This document shows positions 24,151-35,640 of a stretch of DNA of 64,000 nucleotides, piece by piece. A model generated the notes under the pieces. It had not been told where the DNA came from, did not search any database, and saw only the letters and a list, made by a program, of their open reading frames with translations. The stretch is from Rostratula benghalensis (lineage: Eukaryota > Chordata > Aves > Charadriiformes > Rostratulidae): assembly GCA_013399305.1 (NCBI GenBank), contig VXAI01000090.1:390504-454503 (forward strand). The letters are read 5' to 3'. Position 1 is the first letter of the stretch; each line of letters opens with the position of its first letter. A program made the translations under genes and the position numbers.

Positions 24151-25454
24151 TGACACAGTCAATACAATATTTGATACTTAAAACATCTATTAAAAGTAAA
24201 TAATGTATTCAGAAACAAAACATTTTGCAGAAATTTAACTTAGCAAAAACCTGGGGTTTTTTAATGCTAGACAAAACTAGACTTTGAAGGAAAGTCAGAC
24301 TGAAGAAACAAGTCAAGATAATTTTTTAATTTAATAAGAAAATTGAAAACTTAATTACACAAATATCCAGTAATTATCTTCAGTCCTAGATTGAACCTAT
24401 TGAGATCCAAAACAGAGAATCTGTTTTAATCAGTTCTCTACATTCTTAAATGCTTTCTGTGCTGTGTTTGTACTAATGCCACTTCTTTTAGAAAATATGT
24501 GTCTCTAAGTCTCATGCTGCCAACTTTTAAAAGATGTTTTGACAATATGGTTCAAATATGAGCATTAGGGGAAATTCCCATTAATTTCAAGGATATCAGC
24601 TAAAATGACTGAAGTTAATCCAGCATCTGGCTGCAGACAGTGGGGTATAACATAGTAAGATCCTTTGCAAACACCTGAGCTGTGGGAAAACTTGCTTATG
24701 CTTGATGCACAGCTGGGGCCACACACCACCCCAGAGGAAAACTGTTGTGAAGGGCAAAATCCATATAGCGAGCAGTCATAGAAACAAGGAACAATTTTCA
24801 AAGGCATCCATATTTTTTTAGATATGATTTTTCACTTACAATGAAAATTGAGGGCAACACCATTTGTCCAGCCAGGTGCAGACACAATATTACATTCTCA
24901 CACAATAAAATCAGAATCTCTGAAAATCACTTTTTCCCTGTCTGCCACCAGGAAACTATGTTACTGAATCCAGTAAATCTACTGAGATTCTTTAGAGAGC
25001 TCTTCAGGGAAGCCAGCAAAATATAATCTTCACAGCCTGCTCTGTCTAAGCTTCCTTCTGTCCTTTAAGGCTAACACCAGGTAGTACATCCCTAGTCTCT
25101 GGCCCCGAACCCTCTGAATCTTGTTTATCTTCATTGCCATCCTTTAAACTGCTATCAATCTTATGATGATATTTTGAAATCCACTAAAATAATTTTATGA
25201 AGACTTCACACAAAGTGAGGGTGGGGAATATTACTATTTTTATCTCTCCTTTCTGTTGTTTGGTTGTTGAAGGATTTTTTACATCTCAGTTTTGTCTCAC
25301 ACAAATTTTATTTTTTTTTATTCACAGAAATGGATACTAATGACAAATAAACTTAGGTATATTTCTTTATCTGGAACTGATACTAAAAATGCTTTCAGAA
25401 CTAATATACTTTCAGCTGCTAAGAGAAATGCAGAATAACCTGGAGATGTTTTAC
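24151..25454. other. Non-coding, no gene supported
   Basis: AT-rich sequence. A strong minus-strand donor (TTCATT followed by GTAAGTGAAA, near 24835) exists, but the acceptor candidates upstream of it are poor, so no exon was called. Confidence 0.35.
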
Positions 25455-25554
25455 CTCTGCATGCAACAGCATGGATGCTGCTAGTAGGAGAATCTCTGTT
25501 TTCAGGTGCATCAACAGAAAAATCTGGCAAATATTCTGCCCTCTGCCTCCTTTT
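25455..25554 (-). CDS. Candidate internal exon, unidentified gene (minus strand)
   Basis: A minus-strand acceptor (ACTCTTTTGTTAG) is followed by 100 bp open in one frame and a donor, GCAGAG followed by GTAAAAC. The frame encodes 33 codons starting KRRQRAEYLPDFSVDAPENR, with a polar, protein-like composition. A stop codon (TAG) overlaps the acceptor itself, so the frame opens exactly at the predicted border, as is common at real exons. It ends one base into a codon, which does not fit directly onto the candidate exon at 26874-27013, so the two would not be adjacent exons in these frames. Confidence 0.25.
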
Positions 25555-26873
25555 CTAACAAAAGAGTCATGCTCACACTTTCATCCAAGCACACATAAAT
25601 AAAAGGATTTATAAATTCATGAATTAATAATGGCAACATAGAGAGGTGTTTGTGAAAAAGACATTAATACAAGATACAGTAGAGGATAAAAGATGAGTTT
25701 CACTCATATGGGACTAGTTTGATTATGCCATAGTTGCATGTACACAGAATTTTAAGTGCTCCATTTTTATAAATATGCACATCTCAGATTTTACAAGATA
25801 TTGAAAGCCTGCCACCTTAAATGTTTGTTTCCAAGTCTTTCTTTCCTAGAAATTGCATTAAGGAACTGTAATCTGGTTCCCTGGTTATGATGGCCCATGA
25901 CTTCACTTTCTTTGTCACTTGAGAGCTGGAGTATTGCTTTCTTCAATACTACTGTCACTTAATTCACATGAAAGCCCATAGAGCTCTTTCAATGTTGTTA
26001 CACAGAAACTGTTGCCTGGATCAGTCAAAAGGATTTAAGTAGCATCTCACCTAAATTTACAGGGGTGTAATGTTTATCTGCAAAGGTTACAAAGTACTTA
26101 AATGCAGCAGGATAGAGTTGTATTTTATGCTATCAGGACATATCCTCATATTGTTAACACCAATCATATTCAACCTTATAAATAAGCTACCAAAAATTAA
26201 TTTCTTTTGTGTGCATTCAGAATGCAATTTATGTAATCAAAATCAGCTGACTAACATATCAGCCTGTGATAGTACACTGACTGGTAAGTAAAAATCCTCA
26301 GGGAGTATCCCACAGTTTTGCAAGTGTGAATGGATGAAACAGAAAATTAAAAATACTTTCTGTTAAGCAAGTATATACCTTTACAGCGCAATTTGGTGAA
26401 CTTTTAACTCCAGTCCTTCCTCTTTTTTCATTTCCATTTAGCTTAATCACAGCCCCAGTAAAGTCCAATTAAATCCATTCAGATCACAGGGAAGAGTGCA
26501 GAGTGTGAGATTTGAAGGAGATGTATAAAAATTGCTTAAATTAAAGTAAAACTAAGCTGTGTGCTATGAATGAAAGCCAAAAAAAAAATAATCTGTAAAA
26601 ATGAGTCCTGTTTGTAATTCATCAAGAAGTCTATGTTAAAATAATCAGTATCTTAGGGGAAAATACGAAGTCAAGAAATCCAAAATAAGTTTCATGAATT
26701 TCCCATAAAGACATATGTAATCATTCATACTTCAAACTGCTTCTAATATTCCCAATCCTTTTCAGAACCTGCTTGTTTAAAGTTTCTGAATGTTCAATGT
26801 TTTCTGATAACAAAGATTATTCTGGAAAGAAGTTGGCAGGTTCCACATTGGTTCATTTTAGAAGTATAATTAC
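25555..26873. other. Non-coding, no gene supported
   Basis: AT-rich sequence with no recognised repeat. A 73-codon forward frame at 26070-26291 has no family resemblance. Confidence 0.4.
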
Positions 26874-27013
26874 CATTCAGTAGAATAGCTTTTGAAATTA
26901 ATTGCTTGCAGCGTTCAGGTGAATGGTGCATTTGTGGCTGATATAAATTGTTCGTTCTTTGCTTGCTTAGTTTCACAGCCTTTAGGAGATGACTGCGGTC
27001 CACAGCTCGAACC
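26874..27013 (-). CDS. Candidate internal exon, unidentified gene (minus strand)
   Basis: A minus-strand acceptor with a pyrimidine-biased tract (CATTACTATACTTCAG) precedes 140 bp ending in CTGAATG and the donor GTAATTA. One frame is open for all 46 full codons, beginning VRAVDRSHLLKAVKLSKQRT and ending KQLISKAILLN. Four CpG dinucleotides fall within 140 bp, whereas CpG is rare in the flanks; CpG enrichment is typical of constrained coding sequence in a depleted background. The phase-0 frame is also open for 33 codons before a stop (starting GSSCGPQSSPKGCE), so a terminal exon is an alternative. Product unknown. Confidence 0.3.
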
Positions 27014-30000
27014 CTGAAGTATAGTAATGGCAGTATAGTTAATAAAAGTAACATTGTCTGTTGGAATTCTAGTAACAGAAAATCCAACAGCTAGTGTTTT
27101 TCATCAATACAATACACAGAAAGTGCCTCCACATTTGAAGAGAATTATCTGAGAAATGGTTTTGCACAAATAAGCCTGAACCAAATTCTTGGCAGCTTAC
27201 AATTAGTCAACTGCTCATGATCACTAGGCACACCCCAGAAGATAATATCTAAGAATTTGGCAAGGAAAGGTAAAGCAAGACTTTTCATTCCCTATCAGAG
27301 TTCAAACAGTATCGTCAGCCTTCCTATCCACTCAGCATAAACAAGTGTTTCATCCTGCACATAATACTCTTTTATGGCACTTCTATACTAAAAATTACTT
27401 AGAACATCAGTCCAAATAGTTTCATGATTTTTGTTCCTGACATACAGTACAGGTGCAAGTGTTTAAGCATAGAATTATAATTCAACTGGTGCTGAAAATA
27501 TGCTTGTGAACTTTTTATGTGCTGAACTGAACCTGTAAATGTAGCAAAGAGAATGTGGTCCTACGTGTTATAGTTCAAACAAAGAAAATCTTTTCATTCT
27601 CATGAAAAGCGAAAATTCCAGAAATTGTGGGTTTAGTCCCTCATAAATAACTCGTGTATGTAGAGTTAAGTCACTCAAAAAAACATAAAAATCACCCTTG
27701 TAGCAAAGGTGAATTTAGGGCTATGTCCGCTTCAAGAAGTGCAGCCTACAGCCCAGTTTGTGTAGATTTGTAGAGATAAATAACACTCAGGACTTTACAT
27801 TCACACTATATGACTTTCAGGGGTTGGTACTTCAGACTATTGTATTTCTGAATCAGTGAACTGACTTTCTGTTGACAGCTGTACCACAGGTTTTGTGTTT
27901 CTGGAGTACATCTGCCAGTGCATGTTTATCCAAAAGGAGCCCAGTTCGTGTGATCTTGGATTGCTCTCAGTATGAACCAATGAACAGGAACTGGAGGTGA
28001 CTGTGAAGAATCTTTTGAAAGATGCACTCCTGATCTAAAGAAAAATCCTAATGCAATGCACCCTTAATGCTGCAAAAAATGAAGCCCACCAAAAGAAGAG
28101 CATCTTGATTTGCTTCACACCTTTGCCTGGTCTGCCTGAGAAGCAGCTTTAATTCTTGTTTACCAGGGAATTTCACATTGCATACATAATTAAACATGCA
28201 GTGGATTTAAGATCACTCATTTCTTAGGTGAGGGTGGTAAACTAAATATTCATTATGCAAGAATTTTCATTGTTCACATGAATCAAGCAGAAAGTAGGTC
28301 TCTCTTTTTTTTTTCTTAATGTCCTAAACAGGCCACAGAATTACTCTTAATAAATATTTAAGTGTACTACACAAGGGGAATTCTCTTAAAAAGGATAGAC
28401 TAAGAGCAACTCATCGCAGAACACCTGGAGGAATGGTGTGTAAGCTCCTCAGACTTAATCTACAGCACCAGCAATTGGTGAGAATGGTATTTTCGACTTC
28501 AGATATAATTTAATGACTCAACCATTTTACTGCCAGAATGCAGGTGGACTCCAATACTCTTAAGCAGAAAAACATTTGAATCTGCGTACCCTCTAAACAC
28601 ATCCTCCAAAAAAAGAGGTGCTTCCTTCTCCTCTGCAGCTGCATGCACCCAGTACTCCATCTCCTTTGTTTTTTGCGCACACTTCTCAATGTGATAATTT
28701 TTTTCCACACTAATTTGAATGTTAAATTAGAAATAACAATGTAAAAGTAATGTTTGTCCCTCTACTTAGTCCTTACAAAAGTAGGCTTGTTCAGAAACCT
28801 TTTTTTTCCTGATAATTACAGGCAAAGAAGGCATGAGGAGGAACTGAATATTTTAGCATATCACTTTACCTCCTTCACTGGCAGGAGAGATGCCAACAAC
28901 CAAATTAATTCATCATGTCCATGAACATTATGAATGGTATAACTGCTATTTTATAAAATTATATTCAGTTCAATTATTATTGTACTTGCATTGGCATTTT
29001 AATACATAATCACTAAAATGTGTTGGAGTTATGTATCATTTTTATCTTAATATTTTAAATTTCACTATCTTTGTAGAAGCCTTAGAGCATTCTTAACTAA
29101 GAAGGTAAGTCTAATTTTGCATTTCTGCATAATAGGATGAATATTAACATAAAATACTAATACTCTAGGATTGTAGAGCCTACTTTTCCCACTCTATTTT
29201 TTTCTCTTCATAAGTATATGAAAAGCCATCTCACTGTTCTGTTTGAAATCTCTTCTTAACACTTTGCTCTTCTGAAATGCTTTAAAAAAATCCACGGAAA
29301 TGACCTGGGAATAAGTGTTCGGTGACTTCTGTTTTTCATGGGACCCTCCTAATTATCCTTACAATGGATATTTTATACTGTATCAAATTGTCTCATCTAA
29401 CACAACATTTGAAGAAACAGATTTTGCCTAGAGGGTTTTCAGAGCATAAAACCTCTTCCAGCACAGTGCAGACATGGCAGACCAGCCCCCCTGTGACCAG
29501 CAGTCAGGTAGTGCAGCTGTGGCCACACTCATATCTTCACACAAATCCAGAGCTCCTCCTTGTGTACCCTTACCTGGTCATGTCCTCTGCTGCTTTCAGG
29601 TGTGTCAGAAGCTGGAGGTCAATCAATCTACATAGAGGATAAAAAGCCGGTAAGAAGTTGTGGTGCTTCCCCAAAAATCCGGGAGCAACAACATTTTTGG
29701 CAAGGCAGAACAAAGAAGGTTTTAATGGGGAGGTAACAGCCTCCTGGATTGTACTACAGGGCTATAACATGTGCACTGTGTCTCCCTGTGACAATGGTAA
29801 GTTCCTCTCCAAAGTGCAGAAAAATGTTTTTCCATTCTTATTGCTCCTTCGTTACACACAGTAAGGCTAACTCCTAACATTTCATACAACCACTAAAAGC
29901 CATATCTGTGTCGTGAATGGTGAATCTTCTTTTCCAGCAGATCAGAGTTCCCACTCAATGTAGATTGGTCAGATTTGCAATGTACTTCATGAAAAGAAAA

Positions 30001-33000
30001 GAAATCTTGCAAATAGAGTATGTGCGATAAAGTTGATAGTTGCATATATTGGATGCAGAAACACTGGCACTGCTATACGTGCTAAGACAACGTTAATTCT
30101 TTGGTGAAAGTTCAGAGGAATTGGTTTAATTTATTGTCCTGTTTAACTATAAAGAAATGCGTTATTATATGTTTAAGTATATGTCAACATCTCTGAGAAA
30201 GATTATCTCGGGGAACAGCCAGTTTAAACTCAGGTTAAAATACAAAATTAAGACCTACAGAATGCAAAAGTATGGGTAGGAGATTACAGTCCAGGTAAAT
30301 GTAAAATTATTGACATAATTCATCTAAATCACAGTAGGCTCAAATTTATGTCATGACATAGAAAAAAATCTCATTTTTTCAATTTTTTTTTCTTGCCATC
30401 AATAAAGAGTTTTTGTTGGTTAATATTTTCCTCTGAGAAGTGCAAACTTCCTCAAGTCAGCAATTATGCTTGCTTTGCACAGTAGAGGACAGCAAGTTTT
30501 GTTTTTTTTTTCTTTTACTGCTGACTCTATCCACATTTTGCCTGATATGCTTTTCTATCCCCACCTTCACCTTCTGCACCCTGTGAACACAAAAGATAAA
30601 AAATAAATTAAATGCAAGAGAGCTGAAGAAACTGAAGTGATCACACAGGTTTGCTTTGCTGTGCGGAAAGTAATATTTCCACTTTCTCCAGTAAGAATCT
30701 CTCATATACCATGTGGGAAATTGTATCATTACATTACAAAATGCAAGTCCACATTTTGGCTTAGTCACTTATTATTCAGGTATATTAATTGCAATTAAGG
30801 TAACATATGGCATGAATAAAGAGAGCAGAATCTGACCCACCAAATCTTTGGGACATGCACATTTTATATATTTACCATGACTATTATTTGAACAGACGGT
30901 CTTAAGATTCCACTAAAACAATTGTATTGTGCAGTTGCCATTTTAAGTACTTATTGCAATGAAAACCTTTACTTTGCATAAGAGAAAATATTAGTCTTTT
31001 GATTCAAATGCATTTGATACCATAAAGGATTTATTTTATCTTCATATTTTAAAGTGCAAACAGATTCTTTATTTCCTGCTCATCCACCCAATATACTTTC
31101 TTTCTCATCACAAAAGAAGTAAAGGTGTCTGTAAATATATACTTTGGCATTGTGTTGATTAATGTACTGCTGTAGCACAGACATTCTCATTGTGTCCACG
31201 TATGTGTGTTTGCATGTCTGAGGTAGAGACCTTTTCTCTCTCTCTCTCTTCTCTGTCTCTCTTTCTGGCAAGCTGAGCAGAAGGATCTGTTTTTTGACAG
31301 GCTGACACTCTCAAGAGGGCATAAAATCTGCATTTCCTTTCATCTATCTGGATTAGTGGATTATCCTGCAGTCTGCTTGGTGACTGAGATACTTTATATC
31401 CTTCATCTTTGAGTTCTTAAAACTAATACAACAACAACAGGTGTGTTTCTAAGATTTGGCATGTGTTGGAGAGCAAGAGGTTTTATCACATAGCTGGCTG
31501 ATATCTTAAAAACACAATACTATTTTTTTTTACACAGACATCCTTTTAGCAACCAACAGTATCATAATAAGGAAGTCACACTTTTTTATTTTTGCTTCAT
31601 TTTGTGATAAAAGCACATCAAACAACAAGGTTGGAAGCCTACCCCTATTATTTGATCCATTTCCTGATGGGAGGAGGGATGGGAGACAAAAGAGGAAATG
31701 ACAGGAATTAATGAGGGCAGCAAAAACTGTGTGTAAAGAGAAGGTTTTGTATGATGGTCTCAAGTGTAATGCTGGAATATGAAACAAAATTTAATTTGAA
31801 AAAAATCCAACCCTTTAGAAAGAAAGCAATGTTCCAGTTAACTGCCTCCCAACTTCCAACTTCAAAACTAATTATAATAGGCCTAAAATAAAGGCCTCTA
31901 CCTTGCCAGCAACCCTACCCCACAAACAGAAATATCAAAGCAACCGTAAAGAGCAGCTGAGGTACCCCGCTATTCCCCACTGACAGCCACACACCGTTTA
32001 TCTTCAGTCTCACCAAGAGAGCTTCAGTGGGCTAGGCGTATAATAGCACTGTGGTTTTTCCTACAGGTGTCTCAGGGAGGTGCCACCAGCAAGTGGTCAG
32101 AGATAGTGAGCAAACAAACAAAACCCCCCAATCAAACATAAAAATGAAAATGAAAAAACAGAATTTAACCTTGCGGAATAGGATTATTCAATCCTATTAT
32201 AAAGTTTGTTTTCATCATTGCTAAATTATAAGTATTCTGTGCAGTTTAAGTATGAATTATCTTTTTATAGGTCTTTCATTTTTAAATCAAACCCTTCCTC
32301 TTTGTTTTCATACTAATTTGCTAATCGTTTTTATCAATAATTAGCTCTGCCATCTATCACAGAATGTATGAGTTAATAAGTCAATTAATTTCTTATCTAT
32401 GTTTCCTAAACAACTTATTCCTAGATCTTTTGTTTCCATATAACTTCTAATGATTCATAATCTATTCAAACTGTTCTGACACTTATTTAGTTCTTAGCAC
32501 ATTCTTCTCGATAAATATCTAAATATTCTTCATGCCCCGCATGTGGAGCTCAGCTGAGATTTATATAACTCCTAGTGTATGTCCTGGCCCTGTCTGTAAC
32601 TCTAAACTTCATACATAACAGGATAGGCTAAAACTCTGAGACCTATTTTGGATCTTTTTCTACTTTCTTGTTTCTGGTAGTGGCCAGCAATATATGAAGA
32701 GCTTTTAAACAGTCAAGACCATATAGTCAGTACCCAAAGAAAATCATAGCTCTAAAGGGAGAAGAGTTCAGAGGAGAAAAAGAACAAAGGGATATTTGTA
32801 CAAATCTTCTTGTTCTCTGCCTGACTGAGTAGTCAAGCTGTAGCATTCCATATCCTCTAGCTAGGGATACAAGAAATAAGAAAAAAAATAAAAATGCTGT
32901 CTTGTAATTATGCTCATTGCATTTTCAAGTATTTTTGTTTCACCTTACATATTTTCTTCCTTAAAACAACTAAGTATTCTTTTTATTGTCTTCTTTGTCA

Positions 33001-34266
33001 AATGAAAAATGATAATAATGGATATAATTATGGATAATAATTGGATATGGACTTATATTTTATTCTAGAAGACACTTAATTATGTGCTTAAATTTCAGAA
33101 TGCTCTGAGCATAACTGAAACACGAATAAATGTTTCAGTAGCAGCACACTTAAGAACAAAAAGAATTTCTAGACATGGCAGTTTTGTAAGCCAAATTAAA
33201 ATGGCTGATAGGGAATGAAAAACTCATTTTTTAGGCTTGCTAAGACCAGAAACAAAGAACATAAGTTTTAAAACTGGAACTAGATTGCTATAGTATGGGC
33301 ATATTATGGAGTGGACAGCAGCCTAGACAAGGAAAGAAGACTCAAGTAAGGGAAATGAAGGAGAGCTAGCTCTAAATTCACTGGTCTTTACACTGATATG
33401 TCAGTCTGAAAGCTTCAATAAGACATTTGAAGCAATGAGATTGGGAAAAAACAGAAGAAAAAGAAAAAAAAAAAGGAAAGGAAAGAGCTGAAACACTATA
33501 AGAATGAGAAAGAGGAGGGGACAGAAAATCTCCACCAGTACAGCATAAGATAGCAATTCAGATATGGAAAGGAATGAGTTAGAAAGTCTGTCTCCTTCTT
33601 TGAGACTGTCCAGAAACACGGCCTGCTGGCAAAGGAGTCAAAGATGCACTGAGGTCAGGTAGGCTAAGAAGAAGGAATCCACTGGAGCTGTGGGATTTAA
33701 CACTTAGCAAAGCTGTGTGTCACTTGAGAAAATTACTCAATCACCCTGCAAGTTTACACCTAGCAAGGTGATTTGTAAAATTACTATTGCATATCTGGAC
33801 AAAAATAGCATCTATGCTATATTTACTAGTATGGATCTCCTTGACATTATTGCAATGTAGTCATCGTACTGTGCCAAGTGTACAGTGGTGGAACCTTGAT
33901 GGGATTGGAGTGCTGTGACACAAATAACAATGAAAAGGTCCATTATAAAAATACAGAATAATCCCTGGTTTCCTTTTTAAATTATCATCTTTATTTGGCC
34001 ATTGTTATAATAAATTTGGACTCTATTATACAGATTTTTAATTAATTCCCAATGTAGAATAAGCAGAAGTTGTTAAACTGGGAGGTAGGCACTCCCATGA
34101 GACAACCCCGTGGAAGATACAAGAAACCTCATATTGTAAGAAAAAGGCAGCTGTTATATAGGTAAGGAATGTCTAGTCGCAGATACTGCCAACAGCTTCG
34201 GTCTAACAGTGGGACCTGCAAAGTGCACTGCATGGCCTGGTTAGAGTGACCACATGCTCTTCTTAC
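27014..34266. other. Non-coding, no confident gene
   Basis: About 7 kb, mostly AT-rich. It contains a CT-rich microsatellite (31231-31266), a purine tract (33445-33490) and weak plus-strand exon-like segments near 29600-29796, described under findings. A strong minus-strand acceptor (TTTTGTGTTCACAG) sits near 30580, but the following frame closes quickly without a donor in the matching phase. Confidence 0.35.
31231..31266. repeat. CT-rich microsatellite
   Basis: Imperfect run of TCTCTCTCTCTC-type dinucleotides broken by TT and G; simple sequence with no gene. Confidence 0.85.
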
Positions 34267-34338
34267 CTTCCTTGCATGCAAAATCAGGGAAGGGTAAGAA
34301 AAGTATTCTACATTATCTAGGTCTCTGGAGCATGTCTC
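34267..34338 (-). CDS. Candidate coding exon 3 of an unidentified minus-strand gene
   Basis: On the minus strand, AACATTTTACCTTTCCAG is followed by 72 bp and then a near-perfect donor, GGAAG followed by GTAAGAAG. The exon is exactly 24 codons, open in phase 0 at both ends, and encodes ETCSRDLDNVEYFSYPSLIL plus four residues. Phase 0 at its start fits the phase-0 end of the candidate exon at 38816-38882 upstream. I do not recognise the peptide. The splice signals, the multiple-of-three length and the fit with a neighbour make this stronger than a random frame, but there is no transcript or homology evidence. Confidence 0.38.
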
Positions 34339-34829
34339 CTGGAAAGGTAAAATGTTTTTCTTAGAAATAGTAGCTACTTTTAAAGCCAGCTGGTGTATCT
34401 CAATAAGGGCTTAACAGGCAAGGCAGTGTTTTTTCATGCATGTGGGATGGCTTAGATTTTAGAGAGATTTAATGGTGGTGCTGAAAGATCCCGAAGCAAG
34501 GTTTCAAGCTTGAGTATGTGCGCAGTGTTAATACATCCAGAGAAACCGAGAAAAACATTCAAGAGCAACTAACAGAGCAGCATAAGGTCTAAACTTTAGC
34601 CCCTGGAGTTTCAAACTTGGAAAATTTAAAACATTTTGATTTTTTAGTTTAAAAATAATGTTTAATTCTAAACTTTCCTCTGACATATTTAATACTTTTA
34701 ATTTCCTTGAAACCAAATATTCCAATCAATTAAAATCCCTTTCCCCCCCCAAACTTGGTATTAAATTAACAATGAAAATATTACAAATTAAATAATATAT
34801 CAATATCTAGGTTATATGTATAAAAAGTA

Positions 34830-35640
34830 ACAAACTCACAAATCCATGTTCACTCATCTTTACTCCAAGGCCTTTTCCAAGTAAATGCCTTTGACATAAC
34901 TATTCCTCACTTCATAAATATGATGTACATTCCCTTTTTCTTGTTATATGACCTTGTATATGTTCAAATACACCTTACCATCTCTTTACAAATTGACACA
35001 TAGTGATCTTTATTACTAACCTGCCTTGACTATTATTTACTGTCCTACCAATATTCATGTCACCCACAAATTTATATGTATTGATTTTATATTTTCTTCT
35101 AGAACATTTGTAAAGACACCGAACAATACCGGTCCTTAGTGGATGCACACAACAGGAGAGTCTGTAAACTATAAGCACTCTGCAAGTACTTAACTAATCA
35201 GTTTTTAATATATTGAATATGACTTTTGTGAATTTTGTGCTGTGCCGTAATTATAGCACTTATGGCATTTTAAGATAAATAGCTTTGCATTCTATCTGTA
35301 GCTATATTACAAAGTCCTAGTTATTATCCTAAGTCAAATGTAATCTCATAAAAAAGACACCATTTATTTGGTTAGAAGTGTTTATTGTAAAACTATACTA
35401 ATTGTCATTAATTATACTACTATCTTTACTGATTTTATCCCATATTATTCTCTATCAGTGCCTAAGATGAAAGCCAAGATCGCTTACCAGTGTTTTCAAG
35501 GTTCACATTCTTACCCTTTCTTAAATTTTGGTGCAACGAAAAAATACTCATTGTTCTCATACTTTGAACAAGTAAATAGTAGAGGACTGGAAGGCATATC
35601 CTTGGCCACTTCTAGCTGTCACAGACAATCGAACTATACA
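34830..35640 (-). mobile_element. Very old CR1/L3-like LINE relic, antisense
   Basis: The minus strand retains a decayed RT region. A frame near 35150-35047 reads RTGIVRCLYKCSRRKYKI followed by KFVGDMNIG, which lines up with the family block GPVLFNIFIND...IKFADDTKLG; the catalytic FADD is degraded to FVGD. Upstream on that strand, 35160-35470 preserves the order of stretches I associate with ancient amniote CR1/L3 copies, for example AAGTCAAATGTAATCTCATAAAAAA and CATTAATTATACTAC on the plus strand. It is far more diverged than the avian CR1 copies elsewhere in the window. Weak similarity may extend to about 36000. Confidence 0.55.

Noticed and set aside
24565..24807. Cysteine-rich 80-codon minus-strand frame as a secreted protein exon
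   Set aside because: No acceptor and donor pair fits the frame, and no cysteine spacing pattern of a known domain is evident.
30520..30590. Strong minus-strand acceptor (TTTTGTGTTCACAG) as the start of a terminal exon of the candidate gene
   Set aside because: In the phase required by the 34.3-kb exon it closes after 17 codons, and I see no polyadenylation signal shortly downstream on that strand.
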